A stretch of DNA of 64,000 nt from Bacillus_CJ salitolerans (GTDB lineage Bacteria; Bacillota; Bacilli; Bacillales; SA4), in the NCBI RefSeq assembly GCF_042680805.1, contig NZ_JBHUEM010000024.1, positions 103,603 through 167,602 on the forward strand, in the 5' to 3' direction. The position numbers and the translations under genes were made by a program. The stretch's first letter is position 1. Every line of letters begins with the position of its first letter. Shown in pieces: positions 8,818-16,684 of the stretch. The notes beneath the pieces are model-generated. The model searched no databases. It saw only the letters and a list, made by a program, of their open reading frames with translations, and was not told the DNA's origin.

Positions 8818-8905
8818 CTTCGGTAACCGGCTGCCATTGAGATTTTCCTCTTTAGGCCCTAGCTTTGCGTCCTCGTCTTTCGAGCGAGTTTGCCCTTTTC
8901 GATAA
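8818..8905 (-). promoter_or_regulatory. c-di-GMP-I (GEMM-I) riboswitch 1
   Basis: The minus strand carries the conserved GEMM-I blocks in order: GGGCAAACTCG, a GAAA-loop hairpin, GGACGCAAAGC, GGGCCTAAAG, a second variable hairpin, GGCAGCCGGTTACCGAAG. These match the Vc2-class aptamer in order and spacing, including the GAAA tetraloop and the ACGCAAAG core. No terminator follows; the AAGGAGG Shine-Dalgarno starts directly after the last conserved strand, so control of translation of the 26-aa peptide is the simplest mechanism (inference). Confidence 0.92.
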
Positions 8906-8954
8906 GAAAAACATCTATATTCTTTGAAAATCCTACGCCCCAAGATTGAAACCA

Positions 8955-8982
8955 ATTTTAATGTTGAATCCTACTTTGTCAG
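8955..8982 (-). promoter_or_regulatory. Candidate sigma-A promoter for riboswitch 1 transcript
   Basis: CTGACA (8977-8982), 16 nt, TAAAAT (8955-8960) on the minus strand, overlapping the region just past the DUF5317 stop. It would start RNA about 45 nt before the aptamer, allowing riboswitch 1 to act separately from the upstream gene series. Confidence 0.5.
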
Positions 8983-8984
8983 AT

Positions 8985-9575
8985 TCAATCAATTTCTAGC
9001 CCTTTTTTGTTTTTGTGGAAGATATCAACGTAGCTTTTTATTCCAGTGATGGTATAAAAAAAGAAGATACACATCCCAAAAGTAATAATGACATCTCCTA
9101 TGCTAATGACCTTATCAAATAATGCATAAGGCAAGTGAAGTGGAATAACATCACCTAGAAAAGGTAGCATTGTATGTTCATTGATTAATTGATGCTTTCG
9201 ATAGCCTGATTCAAGAATTTCTATATAATGAGAAAGGTTTGCCGCTTCTAATGCTTTGCTAGATACCGGCATCCTTCCACCGTTTATGATAATGACTAGG
9301 AAGTTTAAAAACATCCCAACGGAGAAAAGTATAAAACCCGGTAAATGTTTATTGATCAACGCCCCTATTGAAAGCAGGAGATATGAAGCTGCGATAAATA
9401 GAGAAAACCACTTTGTAAATGCTGAGTAATCATAAAGATACATGGCTATGAGTTGAAGGACAAAGCAGCTTAATATGAGATAAGGAGCTTTAATCTTAAC
9501 CTCCCATAAATGGTCAAATGACTTTGCACGTAAGTATGCAAATAGTATGGCTAGGAACAGATATTCATAAATCAT
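8985..9575 (-). CDS. DUF5317-family membrane protein
   Basis: A 196-residue polytopic membrane protein with about five or six helices and the loop NGGRMPVSSKAL near residues 98-110, which I recall as characteristic of DUF5317. No enzyme motif is seen. AAGGAGG sits 6 nt before ATG 9575. It is the last gene of the STAS-FapA-STAS series and its stop codon abuts the promoter of riboswitch 1. Function is unknown; by context it may be a membrane partner of the partner-switching proteins. Confidence 0.72.
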   Translation of the reverse strand: MIYEYLFLAILFAYLRAKSFDHLWEVKIKAPYLILSCFVLQLIAMYLYDYSAFTKWFSLFIAASYLLLSIGALINKHLPGFILFSVGMFLNFLVIIINGGRMPVSSKALEAANLSHYIEILESGYRKHQLINEHTMLPFLGDVIPLHLPYALFDKVISIGDVIITFGMCIFFFYTITGIKSYVDIFHKNKKGLEID

Positions 9576-9610
9576 CTAATTCCTCCTTTTCTTATAGAAG
9601 ATACTAATTC

Positions 9611-9922
9611 CTAAACAAACACATCTTCTCCAACAATATCTGATATTTGGAGTATATCGAAAACCATCGCCACATCCTCATTTACATTCGTGATAGTTAC
9701 CTTAATATTTTGGTCTGTCAGCAGTTGGATGGTTTTCAACAAAAGTCCAATACCTGAGGAATCTACGAATGGTACCCTTTCAAAATTGAATACAACTGAA
9801 CGATACGTAAGGAGACTTGGGGTTAATTCTTCCTCTATAATCTCAGTAGTTTCAATATCCAAATCTCCCTCTAGATCCACCCTTACTCCATCTTCTTGTT
9901 CCAGCAATGAGTACTTTAACAT
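9611..9922 (-). CDS. STAS-domain anti-sigma-factor antagonist (SpoIIAA-like), copy 2
   Basis: A 103-residue single-domain STAS protein. VPFVDSSGIGLLL (about residues 50-62) carries the serine pair that is phosphorylated in SpoIIAA and RsbV. Such proteins are bound or phosphorylated by an RsbW-type kinase and released by a PP2C phosphatase; candidates for both are encoded in the same cluster. It lies 13 nt after the FapA-like gene with GGGGG as ribosome site. Confidence 0.88.
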   Translation of the reverse strand: MLKYSLLEQEDGVRVDLEGDLDIETTEIIEEELTPSLLTYRSVVFNFERVPFVDSSGIGLLLKTIQLLTDQNIKVTITNVNEDVAMVFDILQISDIVGEDVFV

Positions 9923-9935
9923 TCGATTTCCCCCT

Positions 9936-11990
9936 TTATGATTTAAACGCTATATTCCCTTCGTTGTCCAGGTAGGCAACAACCTCATAGGTGACATCTT
10001 GAAAGGTGTATTTAGACTTTCCAATTTTGATTGTAGTACCTTCCATTGCTTTATTTATTTTTATGGTTTGATCACTTGGAACAGATATTAAGGTTGTAAC
10101 ACCACTTTCAGCACCAACTTCATTGATATCAACACCTAGTCTTCCATAAACCTCTCCACCTCTTAGAGCACCTTTAACTTTCAAACTACCACCTGCATGG
10201 ATAGTAGAGTGTGTACAACTTTTCCCTACTATTAACACATTACCACTACAATAAATCTTACTCTTTAGTACATTAGGTACTGTTATAAAGGAATCTTGAT
10301 CAATCGGTGAATCGCTTTCTTCATTTAGTTTCTTCATTTTTTGTGATAGTTGCTCTATACGTTCAATTGAAATGACTTCATTTGTTAAGGATAAAAAAAG
10401 ATGATTTAGCGATATCGCTACTTCTTTCCATTCTTCATCTAAATACGTTTCTCCCTTTCTTACAACCTCTACATACTTTTTAGCTATGGATGGGAAGCTT
10501 TGAAACTTCTTTTCTAGTAATATTCGAATTAACGGCTTTAACCCACCATTAGATAAATCACTAGATTTAAAAGCTGGAGACAGCATCAGTTCATTGACCA
10601 CTTTCAGTAATTTTTCTGTTTGTTGATAGAGACTCCCTAGCAAATGTCCTAACTCAACCTGTAACATATTGTTTTTCCCTGCTGAAATCTCTGAACCAAC
10701 GATATTTCCATACGTAATGATGGAACCAGAAGTTGTCAAAATTGCTTTATTAACAAGCTTGTGAACATTAATTTCACCTTCAGCTTCCACAACCATATTA
10801 TTTACTTCTCCAACTATTTCTACATCACCTATAAACCGAATATTTCCAGATTCCAAATCTACATTTCCTTGGTGAACGAGCTTTGGTTTAACAGCTACTG
10901 TAATCAGTTTTCCTCTTTGCTCCACTTGTGGTCGCCCTGACGCAGTTGCCACAATTTTATTTTCTTCAATGATAATTCCATTTCCAGGTCTCACAATCAC
11001 TGGGTATACCTTCGGGGCTGGTATTAATTCGTTTTGAACTGTATATCCCGATTCTCCTGGAATAGGGCGATGAATAATGCCAATCACTGCGCCTCTATCC
11101 ACAGCTGGAAAGGTTTGAACTTCTTTATAATCAATTCGTCCATCCTCTTTTTCAAGAAATTCATTATTACCTTGAAGGTTGACCAAATACTCGATCCATC
11201 CATCATTTCCATCTGTTGGACTTTTACCTGTTGCAATTTCGAACGTGGACGGTTCTTCCACACTCGTTGCTTTTATAATTTCTTCTATATCGTAACCCTC
11301 GTTAATACCTAGCGATTTCAACTCATTGATAACATCATGTTGAGTTAAGCTGTTTATGATTTCTTTCTTTTCGTCCACTTTAACGTCAATATGGTAATCC
11401 GGTACGACATCTTGTAAACTCCGGGTGATTGTGTAACCAGGTTCAACTGTTAATAAAACTATTAACCCTTGCTTATCTATCTTAATGGACCATTTTGTTT
11501 CTCTTTCCTCCAGAGAATCCACTTCAATTTCATAATGGTGTGCCTCAGAAACAATCGTTGTCTCTTCTGTTATGGATTGCCCATTCTTCATTAAACGTAG
11601 ACCTTCTTGGATTGTCACTAAAGGAAACCTTGTGGGTGAATCTCTACAATATAGCCTTCCATCCTTCACCCACACTTTACCTTCGAGTGTATGGATGCTA
11701 TCATCTACCTTTTCCTGAGGTTGAAGGACCTTTGTAAGGTCCTCCTCTCTCGGTTTATCTCCATCATTCAATATCTGTTGTGAGGAGTCATGAGAATTGT
11801 TCGAACGGTTTTCTTGGCCCTTTTGAATCGTAAGTTTAACAACCGCTTTTTTTGTCCCTAAACCTAAAAATCCTTTTTCATTCGACTGAATAATCTCAAT
11901 ATCCACTTCATCTTTATTGACTCCTAGCGTATTTAAACCAATTATGATAGCGTCTTGAACGTCTTTTCCTTTCGCAACGATGGTTTGCAT
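9936..11990 (-). CDS. FapA-family (DUF342) protein with Jag-N-like N-terminus
   Basis: A 684-residue protein. Residues 1-55 (IVAKGKDVQDAIIIGLNTLG, then NEKGFLGLGTKKAVVK) look like the Jag/KhpB N-terminal domain. From about residue 200 it matches the DUF342/FapA class: GIIHRPIPGESGYTVQ, ASGRPQ, and a beta-helix-like stretch of GDVEIVGEVNN and GSIITYGNIVGSEI repeats, split by a helical insert (about 445-560) and resumed with GNVLIVGKSC to the end. FapA in Vibrio affects flagellar assembly; its role in Bacillaceae is not settled. It stands between two STAS genes downstream of c-di-GMP riboswitch 2, so a c-di-GMP-dependent motility or surface role is plausible. Confidence 0.85.
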   Translation of the reverse strand: MQTIVAKGKDVQDAIIIGLNTLGVNKDEVDIEIIQSNEKGFLGLGTKKAVVKLTIQKGQENRSNNSHDSSQQILNDGDKPREEDLTKVLQPQEKVDDSIHTLEGKVWVKDGRLYCRDSPTRFPLVTIQEGLRLMKNGQSITEETTIVSEAHHYEIEVDSLEERETKWSIKIDKQGLIVLLTVEPGYTITRSLQDVVPDYHIDVKVDEKKEIINSLTQHDVINELKSLGINEGYDIEEIIKATSVEEPSTFEIATGKSPTDGNDGWIEYLVNLQGNNEFLEKEDGRIDYKEVQTFPAVDRGAVIGIIHRPIPGESGYTVQNELIPAPKVYPVIVRPGNGIIIEENKIVATASGRPQVEQRGKLITVAVKPKLVHQGNVDLESGNIRFIGDVEIVGEVNNMVVEAEGEINVHKLVNKAILTTSGSIITYGNIVGSEISAGKNNMLQVELGHLLGSLYQQTEKLLKVVNELMLSPAFKSSDLSNGGLKPLIRILLEKKFQSFPSIAKKYVEVVRKGETYLDEEWKEVAISLNHLFLSLTNEVISIERIEQLSQKMKKLNEESDSPIDQDSFITVPNVLKSKIYCSGNVLIVGKSCTHSTIHAGGSLKVKGALRGGEVYGRLGVDINEVGAESGVTTLISVPSDQTIKINKAMEGTTIKIGKSKYTFQDVTYEVVAYLDNEGNIAFKS

Positions 11991-12030
11991 AATGACCCTC
12001 CCATCCAGTTAATTTGTGCAACGTTATACT

Positions 12031-12342
12031 TTAGATTTTTTGCAAGGCTTTTATAATTTGGTAAACACCAATTTCTTCAAAAACCTCATCCGTAAACTCA
12101 TTCATACCTTGTAAAATGAGAGTAAAGTGTTTTTCAATAGAGATATGGGCAGCATTTATAATTGAACCGATCCCCGTAGAATCGATAAATTCTAGGTTTT
12201 TAAAATCAATGATTACAGTTTCTGGGCTTACGATTTCCTTTAAATGCTCATCAAGCATATAGCTTGTTGAAATATCTAGTATTCCTTTCAAATGAATCAC
12301 TAATTCGGATTCCTTCCTGTCTATATTAATGGATAGTCCCAT
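12031..12342 (-). CDS. STAS-domain anti-sigma-factor antagonist, copy 1
   Basis: A 103-residue SpoIIAA/RsbV-like protein with FKNLEFIDSTGIGSIINAA (about residues 47-65), which includes the Ser/Thr phosphorylation site. Start: ATG 12342 has GAGGTGA at good spacing. The frame stays open to 12453, but that part lies in the riboswitch expression platform and terminator, so the longer protein is rejected. First gene behind riboswitch 2 and 40 nt before the FapA-like gene. Confidence 0.9.
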   Translation of the reverse strand: MGLSINIDRKESELVIHLKGILDISTSYMLDEHLKEIVSPETVIIDFKNLEFIDSTGIGSIINAAHISIEKHFTLILQGMNEFTDEVFEEIGVYQIIKALQKI

Positions 12343-12381
12343 AGTATTCACCTCAATTCTCCTTGATTTTCTACGTATGAT

Positions 12382-12410
12382 AAAAAGCCCCCCAAAAGGT
12401 TGGGGGGCTT
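12382..12410 (-). terminator. Riboswitch-controlled intrinsic terminator
   Basis: On the minus strand a strong AAGCCCCCC / GGGGGGCTT stem runs into five T, between the c-di-GMP aptamer and the STAS start codon. Its position makes it the expression platform of riboswitch 2. Confidence 0.9.
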
Positions 12411-12453
12411 CAATAGATAGTACAAAAGCACTATAAACTGAATACAATTCCAT

Positions 12454-12536
12454 CCTTTTCGGTAACCCGGCGATCTTAGCACTTTGGCCTTAGACCCGTG
12501 GCTTTGCGTCCTTATCTTTCAATAAGTTTGCCATTT
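12454..12536 (-). promoter_or_regulatory. c-di-GMP-I (GEMM-I) riboswitch 2
   Basis: Minus-strand blocks TGGCAAACTTA, GAAA-loop hairpin, AGGACGCAAAGCC, GGGTCTAAGG, variable hairpin, CGCCGGGTTACCG match the GEMM-I aptamer. The G-rich terminator 44 nt downstream indicates transcriptional control of the STAS-FapA-STAS-DUF5317 series. Most terminator-linked examples switch off when c-di-GMP binds; polarity here is not proven. Confidence 0.93.
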
Positions 12537-12574
12537 TCGTAGGTATAAGTTCTTATTTACTACTATTATCGGGT

Positions 12575-12604
12575 GTTTTATTATCATTTTTAGTGGTAAA
12601 TCAA
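12575..12604 (-). promoter_or_regulatory. Candidate promoter for riboswitch 2 transcript
   Basis: TTGATT (12599-12604), 18 nt, TAAAAC (12575-12580) on the minus strand, overlapping the stop codon of the GGDEF-EAL kinase gene. Read-through from that gene is the alternative source of the transcript. Confidence 0.4.
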
Positions 12605-15600
12605 ACCTTTTCAATTAATTTTTCTAATTTTTCTGAATTATTTCCAGTTGTTGGCATATTTCTGGTACCTTTCCCCTTATTTTCCTCTTTTATCCTCGGG
12701 ATATTTACTTCAACAACTGTCCCTTCATACTCTTTACTACTAAAGGTTATAGTTCCTTTGTGCTGTCCAATAATTTGAAAGCATTTCATCAGTCCTATTC
12801 CTATTCCCTTTTCACGATAGCTATAATAAGGTTCTCCTAACCGCGCTAACCGCTCTTCGTCCATTCCTATTCCATTGTCAGTAATTGAAATATTGATATG
12901 AGAATCATTACTTGTTAATTTAATCCAAATTTCCCCATAAGTTTCAACGGCTTCTATACTATTCTCAATTATATTAGTAAACACTTTTTTTAGTTGATTA
13001 AAATCTCCATGCATTGAAGCAACCAAATTCGACTCTATCGAATAGCGGATACTTTTCTCGATTAATTTATCTGTAAAACGGTCAAGAACCTCCTGAAGTA
13101 ACTCGGTAATATCTACACGTTGAATTAGCAGTGACTGTAAATTGGCTAATGCTAGGTATTCATTAATAATTTCTTCAATTTGTTCAAGTTCACCTTTAAT
13201 AATTGGGAAGTAAGTATGATCATAGGATTCTTCTAACAATTGAACAAATCCCTTGATAGACGTAACAGGATTTCTAATTTCATGTGCGACTCCTGCAGCC
13301 AACTCACTAACAATCGATAGCTTTTCACTTTGTAATAGCATTTCTTCGGTTTTTTTCTTATCTGTAATATCACGTCCAATGACTAACATTTGCACTACCT
13401 TTTTATCCTCATCAAATACTGGCGAGATTACGAGTTCAAATATCCCAAGCTCCTTATTTTGTTTTTCCAATTGAAACTCTGATTGACATGGAGCCTTATT
13501 CATATAACTTTCATTGAATAGTTTTAAGAAATGATTTTGATTCTCTGGGCCTACTAACTCAGTAAACAGCTGTCCTTCCAAATGAAACTGGCTTCCCATA
13601 ATCCATTCAAAAGATGGAGAAGCATAATCTATCCTTCCACTTACACTGCAAATAAAGAAGAGATCAGGCATATTCTCCGCGATTAAGCGGTAGCGTTTTT
13701 CACTTTCCTTTAAATGTCTCTCCATCTTTTTTCGATCGGTAATATCCACACAGGAACCGATAACCTCGTCCACAATCCCACCACGTTTTACAGGGCTTAA
13801 AACTACCAAGTAGGTAATTGCATTTATCTCCTGTTCATAAGATACCCTATCCTCTCCATGCCAGGCTCTTTCATAATAAGTAGTTATCTCCTCTGCCATT
13901 TTCAATGGATGAATCTCAAATAAATCTTTTCCTATTACTTGTTGGGGAATAAAACCTAATCGATATACTAACTCACCATCACATAATGTATGAATAAAAT
14001 GGCCATTTATCTTTTTGACCTTGAATGTCATCCCTTGTTGACGACGGATTGTCTCCTGTAGCTCCCTTTTTGCTGAACGAACAAGCTCTTCAGACCATTC
14101 TGCTCCGCTTGTTGTCTGAGGAAGTCCTAATTTACTTACTGCTCCACCTATCTCTTTTAACATCCCTTCAAGCTCTTCAGATGGTACAGGTTTTCCAAAA
14201 AGGTATCCTTGTCCCCCCTCACAAAAGTGTTGTTGAAGAAATATTAATTGTTCCTTTGATTCGATTCCTTCGGCGATTACACTTAAATTTAAACTATGCG
14301 CCATTGAAATGATTGTTTTGACAATTGTTTCATCATTGGGATTCTGATTGAGATTCCGAACAAAGGATTGATCAATTTTTAACGTGTTGATAGGGAACTC
14401 TTTTAAGTAGTTTAGTGAGCTGAAACCAGTCCCAAAATCATCAATACTTATTTTCACACCTAATGCTTTTAATTCACCTAAAGTTACAATAGATCGTTCA
14501 ATATCTGCCGTCATACTTTCTGTTATTTCAAGCTCTAAAAATTCCGGTTTTAATTTTGTTTCGACTAATGTATTTGAAATGATATTTACAATATTTGATT
14601 GAGCAAATTGCCTTGGAGAAAGATTTACAGAAACAATCATTTCCGTGTGCCCTTTATCATGCCAATGTTTGTTTTGTAAACACGCCGTTTTGAGAGCCCA
14701 TTCCCCCATCTGTATAATTAATCCGGTTTCCTCCGCAATAGGTATAAATAAATTAGGTGGGACCATTCCAAGCTCAGGACTATTCCATCTCATTAAGGCT
14801 TCTGTCCCAATCATTCTTCCCGTTTTAAGATTCATCTTTGGCTGATAATATAATTCCAATTCATTACGTTCTAGTGCTTTATGCAAATACATTTCTAAAA
14901 GTAATGGATTTAATTGAGCATTCCCTTCATCCAAATAATAGAACCTATACGTGTTTTTCCCAGCCTTCTTTGCTTGATACATGGCAAAATCCGCGTTTTT
15001 CACTATCGTTTCAATGGTCTGTCCATCCTCAGGATACATACTTATCCCTATACTTGGTGTGGTGAAGATTTCATAATTTGAAATATGAAACGGTTGTGCA
15101 AGTACGTCAATAATACACTGAGCAATGTGTGCAGCCTTATCTCGATCAGCATTTTCTAAGAGGACAATAAATTCATCTCCTCCCTGTCGAAACACCATTC
15201 CAGCATCATTTACTATAAGTTTAGTACGATGTGCTACTTCCTTTAGCAACTGATCTCCCATCGAATGACCTAACGTATCATTTATGACTTTAAATCGATC
15301 AAGATCAAAGAATAAGACAGCAAATGACTCACTCTTCGTTACTTCCTTCTCTTTTACATACTTATTCAATTTATTACGATTTGGTAAACCAGTAAGCTGG
15401 TCGTGGTAAGCCATAAATTTAATGACTTTTTTCCTTTCTTCTTGCTCGGTAACATCTTTGGAGATTCCGTATACTCCAACCAACTCATTTTTCAATAGAA
15501 TCGGAAGAAGCTTCGTCTCGCTATTAATAATAGTCCCATTCTTTTGTATAGCTTGAATACATACATCTTGAATCACTCCATTTCTACTTGTTAATTCAAA

Positions 15601-15963
15601 GACTTTAACAAACTCAGTCAAGTGATCAGGGTGTATAATCTCTCTAACATTTAAGCCCATTAATTGTGAATGACTAAAGCCAAACTGGATTTCACAAGCA
15701 TGATTTATTTCTTTAAAGTTCCCCTCTAAATCTAATGAAAAAACTGCATCAGGATGATTGTTAAATAATGATCGATAACTTTGTTCACTGACTAGTAATT
15801 GTTCTTCTAGTTGTTTCTTATCCGTATTTTCTTTTACTAGTTTGATAGATTCCATTCTTTTTATGACCGAATAACTTAGGGATATGGCAAGGATGATGAT
15901 GAATAGTATGAGGACCCCAAAAAGTACCATTTGCTCTTGATTAACATTTAACACTTGAAACAT
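12601..15963 (-). CDS. PAS-GGDEF-EAL-PAS-PAS-histidine kinase multidomain protein
   Basis: A roughly 1120-residue membrane-anchored hybrid. Residues 12-35 form one helix. A PAS domain follows (about 60-180), then GGDEF (about 185-345; FFDLDRFKVINDTLGH and the intact FRQGGDEFIVL), then EAL (about 355-610; intact TEALMRW, ISIDDFGTGFSSLNYL, LKIDQSFV and IAEGIES). Two more PAS regions come next (about 650-890), and a sporulation-kinase-like module ends the chain (VAHEIRNPVTSIKGFVQLL with the phospho-accepting His, NIIENSIEA, DNGIGMD, GIGIGLMK). Diguanylate cyclase, phosphodiesterase and kinase outputs all keep their key motifs. ATG 15963 is preferred over GTG 15996, which lacks a ribosome site. 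The gene directly precedes riboswitch 2. Confidence 0.92.
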   Translation of the reverse strand: MFQVLNVNQEQMVLFGVLILFIIILAISLSYSVIKRMESIKLVKENTDKKQLEEQLLVSEQSYRSLFNNHPDAVFSLDLEGNFKEINHACEIQFGFSHSQLMGLNVREIIHPDHLTEFVKVFELTSRNGVIQDVCIQAIQKNGTIINSETKLLPILLKNELVGVYGISKDVTEQEERKKVIKFMAYHDQLTGLPNRNKLNKYVKEKEVTKSESFAVLFFDLDRFKVINDTLGHSMGDQLLKEVAHRTKLIVNDAGMVFRQGGDEFIVLLENADRDKAAHIAQCIIDVLAQPFHISNYEIFTTPSIGISMYPEDGQTIETIVKNADFAMYQAKKAGKNTYRFYYLDEGNAQLNPLLLEMYLHKALERNELELYYQPKMNLKTGRMIGTEALMRWNSPELGMVPPNLFIPIAEETGLIIQMGEWALKTACLQNKHWHDKGHTEMIVSVNLSPRQFAQSNIVNIISNTLVETKLKPEFLELEITESMTADIERSIVTLGELKALGVKISIDDFGTGFSSLNYLKEFPINTLKIDQSFVRNLNQNPNDETIVKTIISMAHSLNLSVIAEGIESKEQLIFLQQHFCEGGQGYLFGKPVPSEELEGMLKEIGGAVSKLGLPQTTSGAEWSEELVRSAKRELQETIRRQQGMTFKVKKINGHFIHTLCDGELVYRLGFIPQQVIGKDLFEIHPLKMAEEITTYYERAWHGEDRVSYEQEINAITYLVVLSPVKRGGIVDEVIGSCVDITDRKKMERHLKESEKRYRLIAENMPDLFFICSVSGRIDYASPSFEWIMGSQFHLEGQLFTELVGPENQNHFLKLFNESYMNKAPCQSEFQLEKQNKELGIFELVISPVFDEDKKVVQMLVIGRDITDKKKTEEMLLQSEKLSIVSELAAGVAHEIRNPVTSIKGFVQLLEESYDHTYFPIIKGELEQIEEIINEYLALANLQSLLIQRVDITELLQEVLDRFTDKLIEKSIRYSIESNLVASMHGDFNQLKKVFTNIIENSIEAVETYGEIWIKLTSNDSHINISITDNGIGMDEERLARLGEPYYSYREKGIGIGLMKCFQIIGQHKGTITFSSKEYEGTVVEVNIPRIKEENKGKGTRNMPTTGNNSEKLEKLIEKV

Positions 15964-16024
15964 TATCAGTTTCACTTCCTTCCCTATATATATCACCTTC
16001 CTACTTACCTACCCCTCTAAGTTG

Positions 16025-16261
16025 TTATTCCATTAGGTCAAAAATCCTCAGTTCCGATTGTGTTGGTTCAATATATTGAAAATAAATAACTCCGTTAATG
16101 ACTACCATTTTCACTTTTTTTTGTTTTATCAAAAATTCGATTATTTCGTTGTTATTTTCTTTTTTTGAATTTTTTACTAAACTACTATTTCCTATTACGT
16201 TATTTAAGACCAACAATAAGATATATTCTGTTATTTCTAATAGCTGCTCATAATCTTTCAT
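16025..16261 (-). CDS. Hypothetical 78-aa protein
   Basis: Small protein, family not recognised. The first 20 residues are hydrophobic and leucine-rich (EQLLEITEYILLLVLNN), a Lys/Asn-rich linker follows, then VKMVVINGVIYFQYIEP, which looks like a beta hairpin. AAAGGAT is well placed before ATG 16261. It lies 62 nt before the GGDEF-EAL kinase gene and may form an operon with it. Confidence 0.55.
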   Translation of the reverse strand: MKDYEQLLEITEYILLLVLNNVIGNSSLVKNSKKENNNEIIEFLIKQKKVKMVVINGVIYFQYIEPTQSELRIFDLME

Positions 16262-16449
16262 TGAACGTATCCTTTCTCGTAATGCTAATCAATCTATCAA
16301 TTAGATTACTAATTTGTTATTGTTGTTCTCAAGCTACACTCTAATTTTCTACTAGATTTGTTTATCCGTATATCACCATCAACTCTCATTTTTGTTTTTT
16401 ATTTCCAGTATCGATAGAATAGGAACTACTTCCTATATACTAAAAAAAG

Positions 16450-16610
16450 GTACAACTGCCCCGTTAAGACACGACAAGCAAATGTTCTGTCATAAAAAAT
16501 GGTGGTTTTCTTGTTTGTTCATAACAGCTTATTTTGACCTCGTCTAGGATGAAAGCAAAGATCGTCACAATCTCTTCCTCGCTCGTCTCTGGAGCCAGAT
16601 TCAACGTAAT
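16450..16610. repeat. Dispersed structured repeat, family A (diverged long copy)
   Basis: In the 423-bp gap between the 78-aa gene and the GAF-LuxR gene. It aligns by eye with the 42284-42480 copy: CCCCGTT, AGCAAATGTTC, GGTGG-TTTTC, TTTTGACC, TAGGATGAAA and AGATCGTC occur in the same order. The left end has lost the GAACA arm. The remainder of the gap is AT-rich and holds nothing else I can identify. Confidence 0.6.
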
Positions 16611-16650
16611 AAGGTAGTATAAAAAACTACACATTCTTCATTCATAAATA

Positions 16651-16675
16651 AAAAACCCCGCTTTCGCGGGATTTG
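16651..16675 (-). terminator. Terminator of the KaiC-wHTH-LuxR operon
   Basis: CCCGC-tttc-GCGGGG type stem with a TTTTT run on the minus strand, 10 nt past the LuxR-type gene stop. Confidence 0.88.
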
Positions 16676-16684
16676 ATATAGTTA

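Noticed and set aside
8803..8955. N-terminal extension of the 26-aa peptide to 77 aa
   Set aside because: It would translate the c-di-GMP aptamer; the ATG at 8802 has the only good ribosome site.
12343..12453. N-terminal extension of the STAS protein to 140 aa
   Set aside because: It runs through the riboswitch terminator, and ATG 12342 has GAGGTGA.
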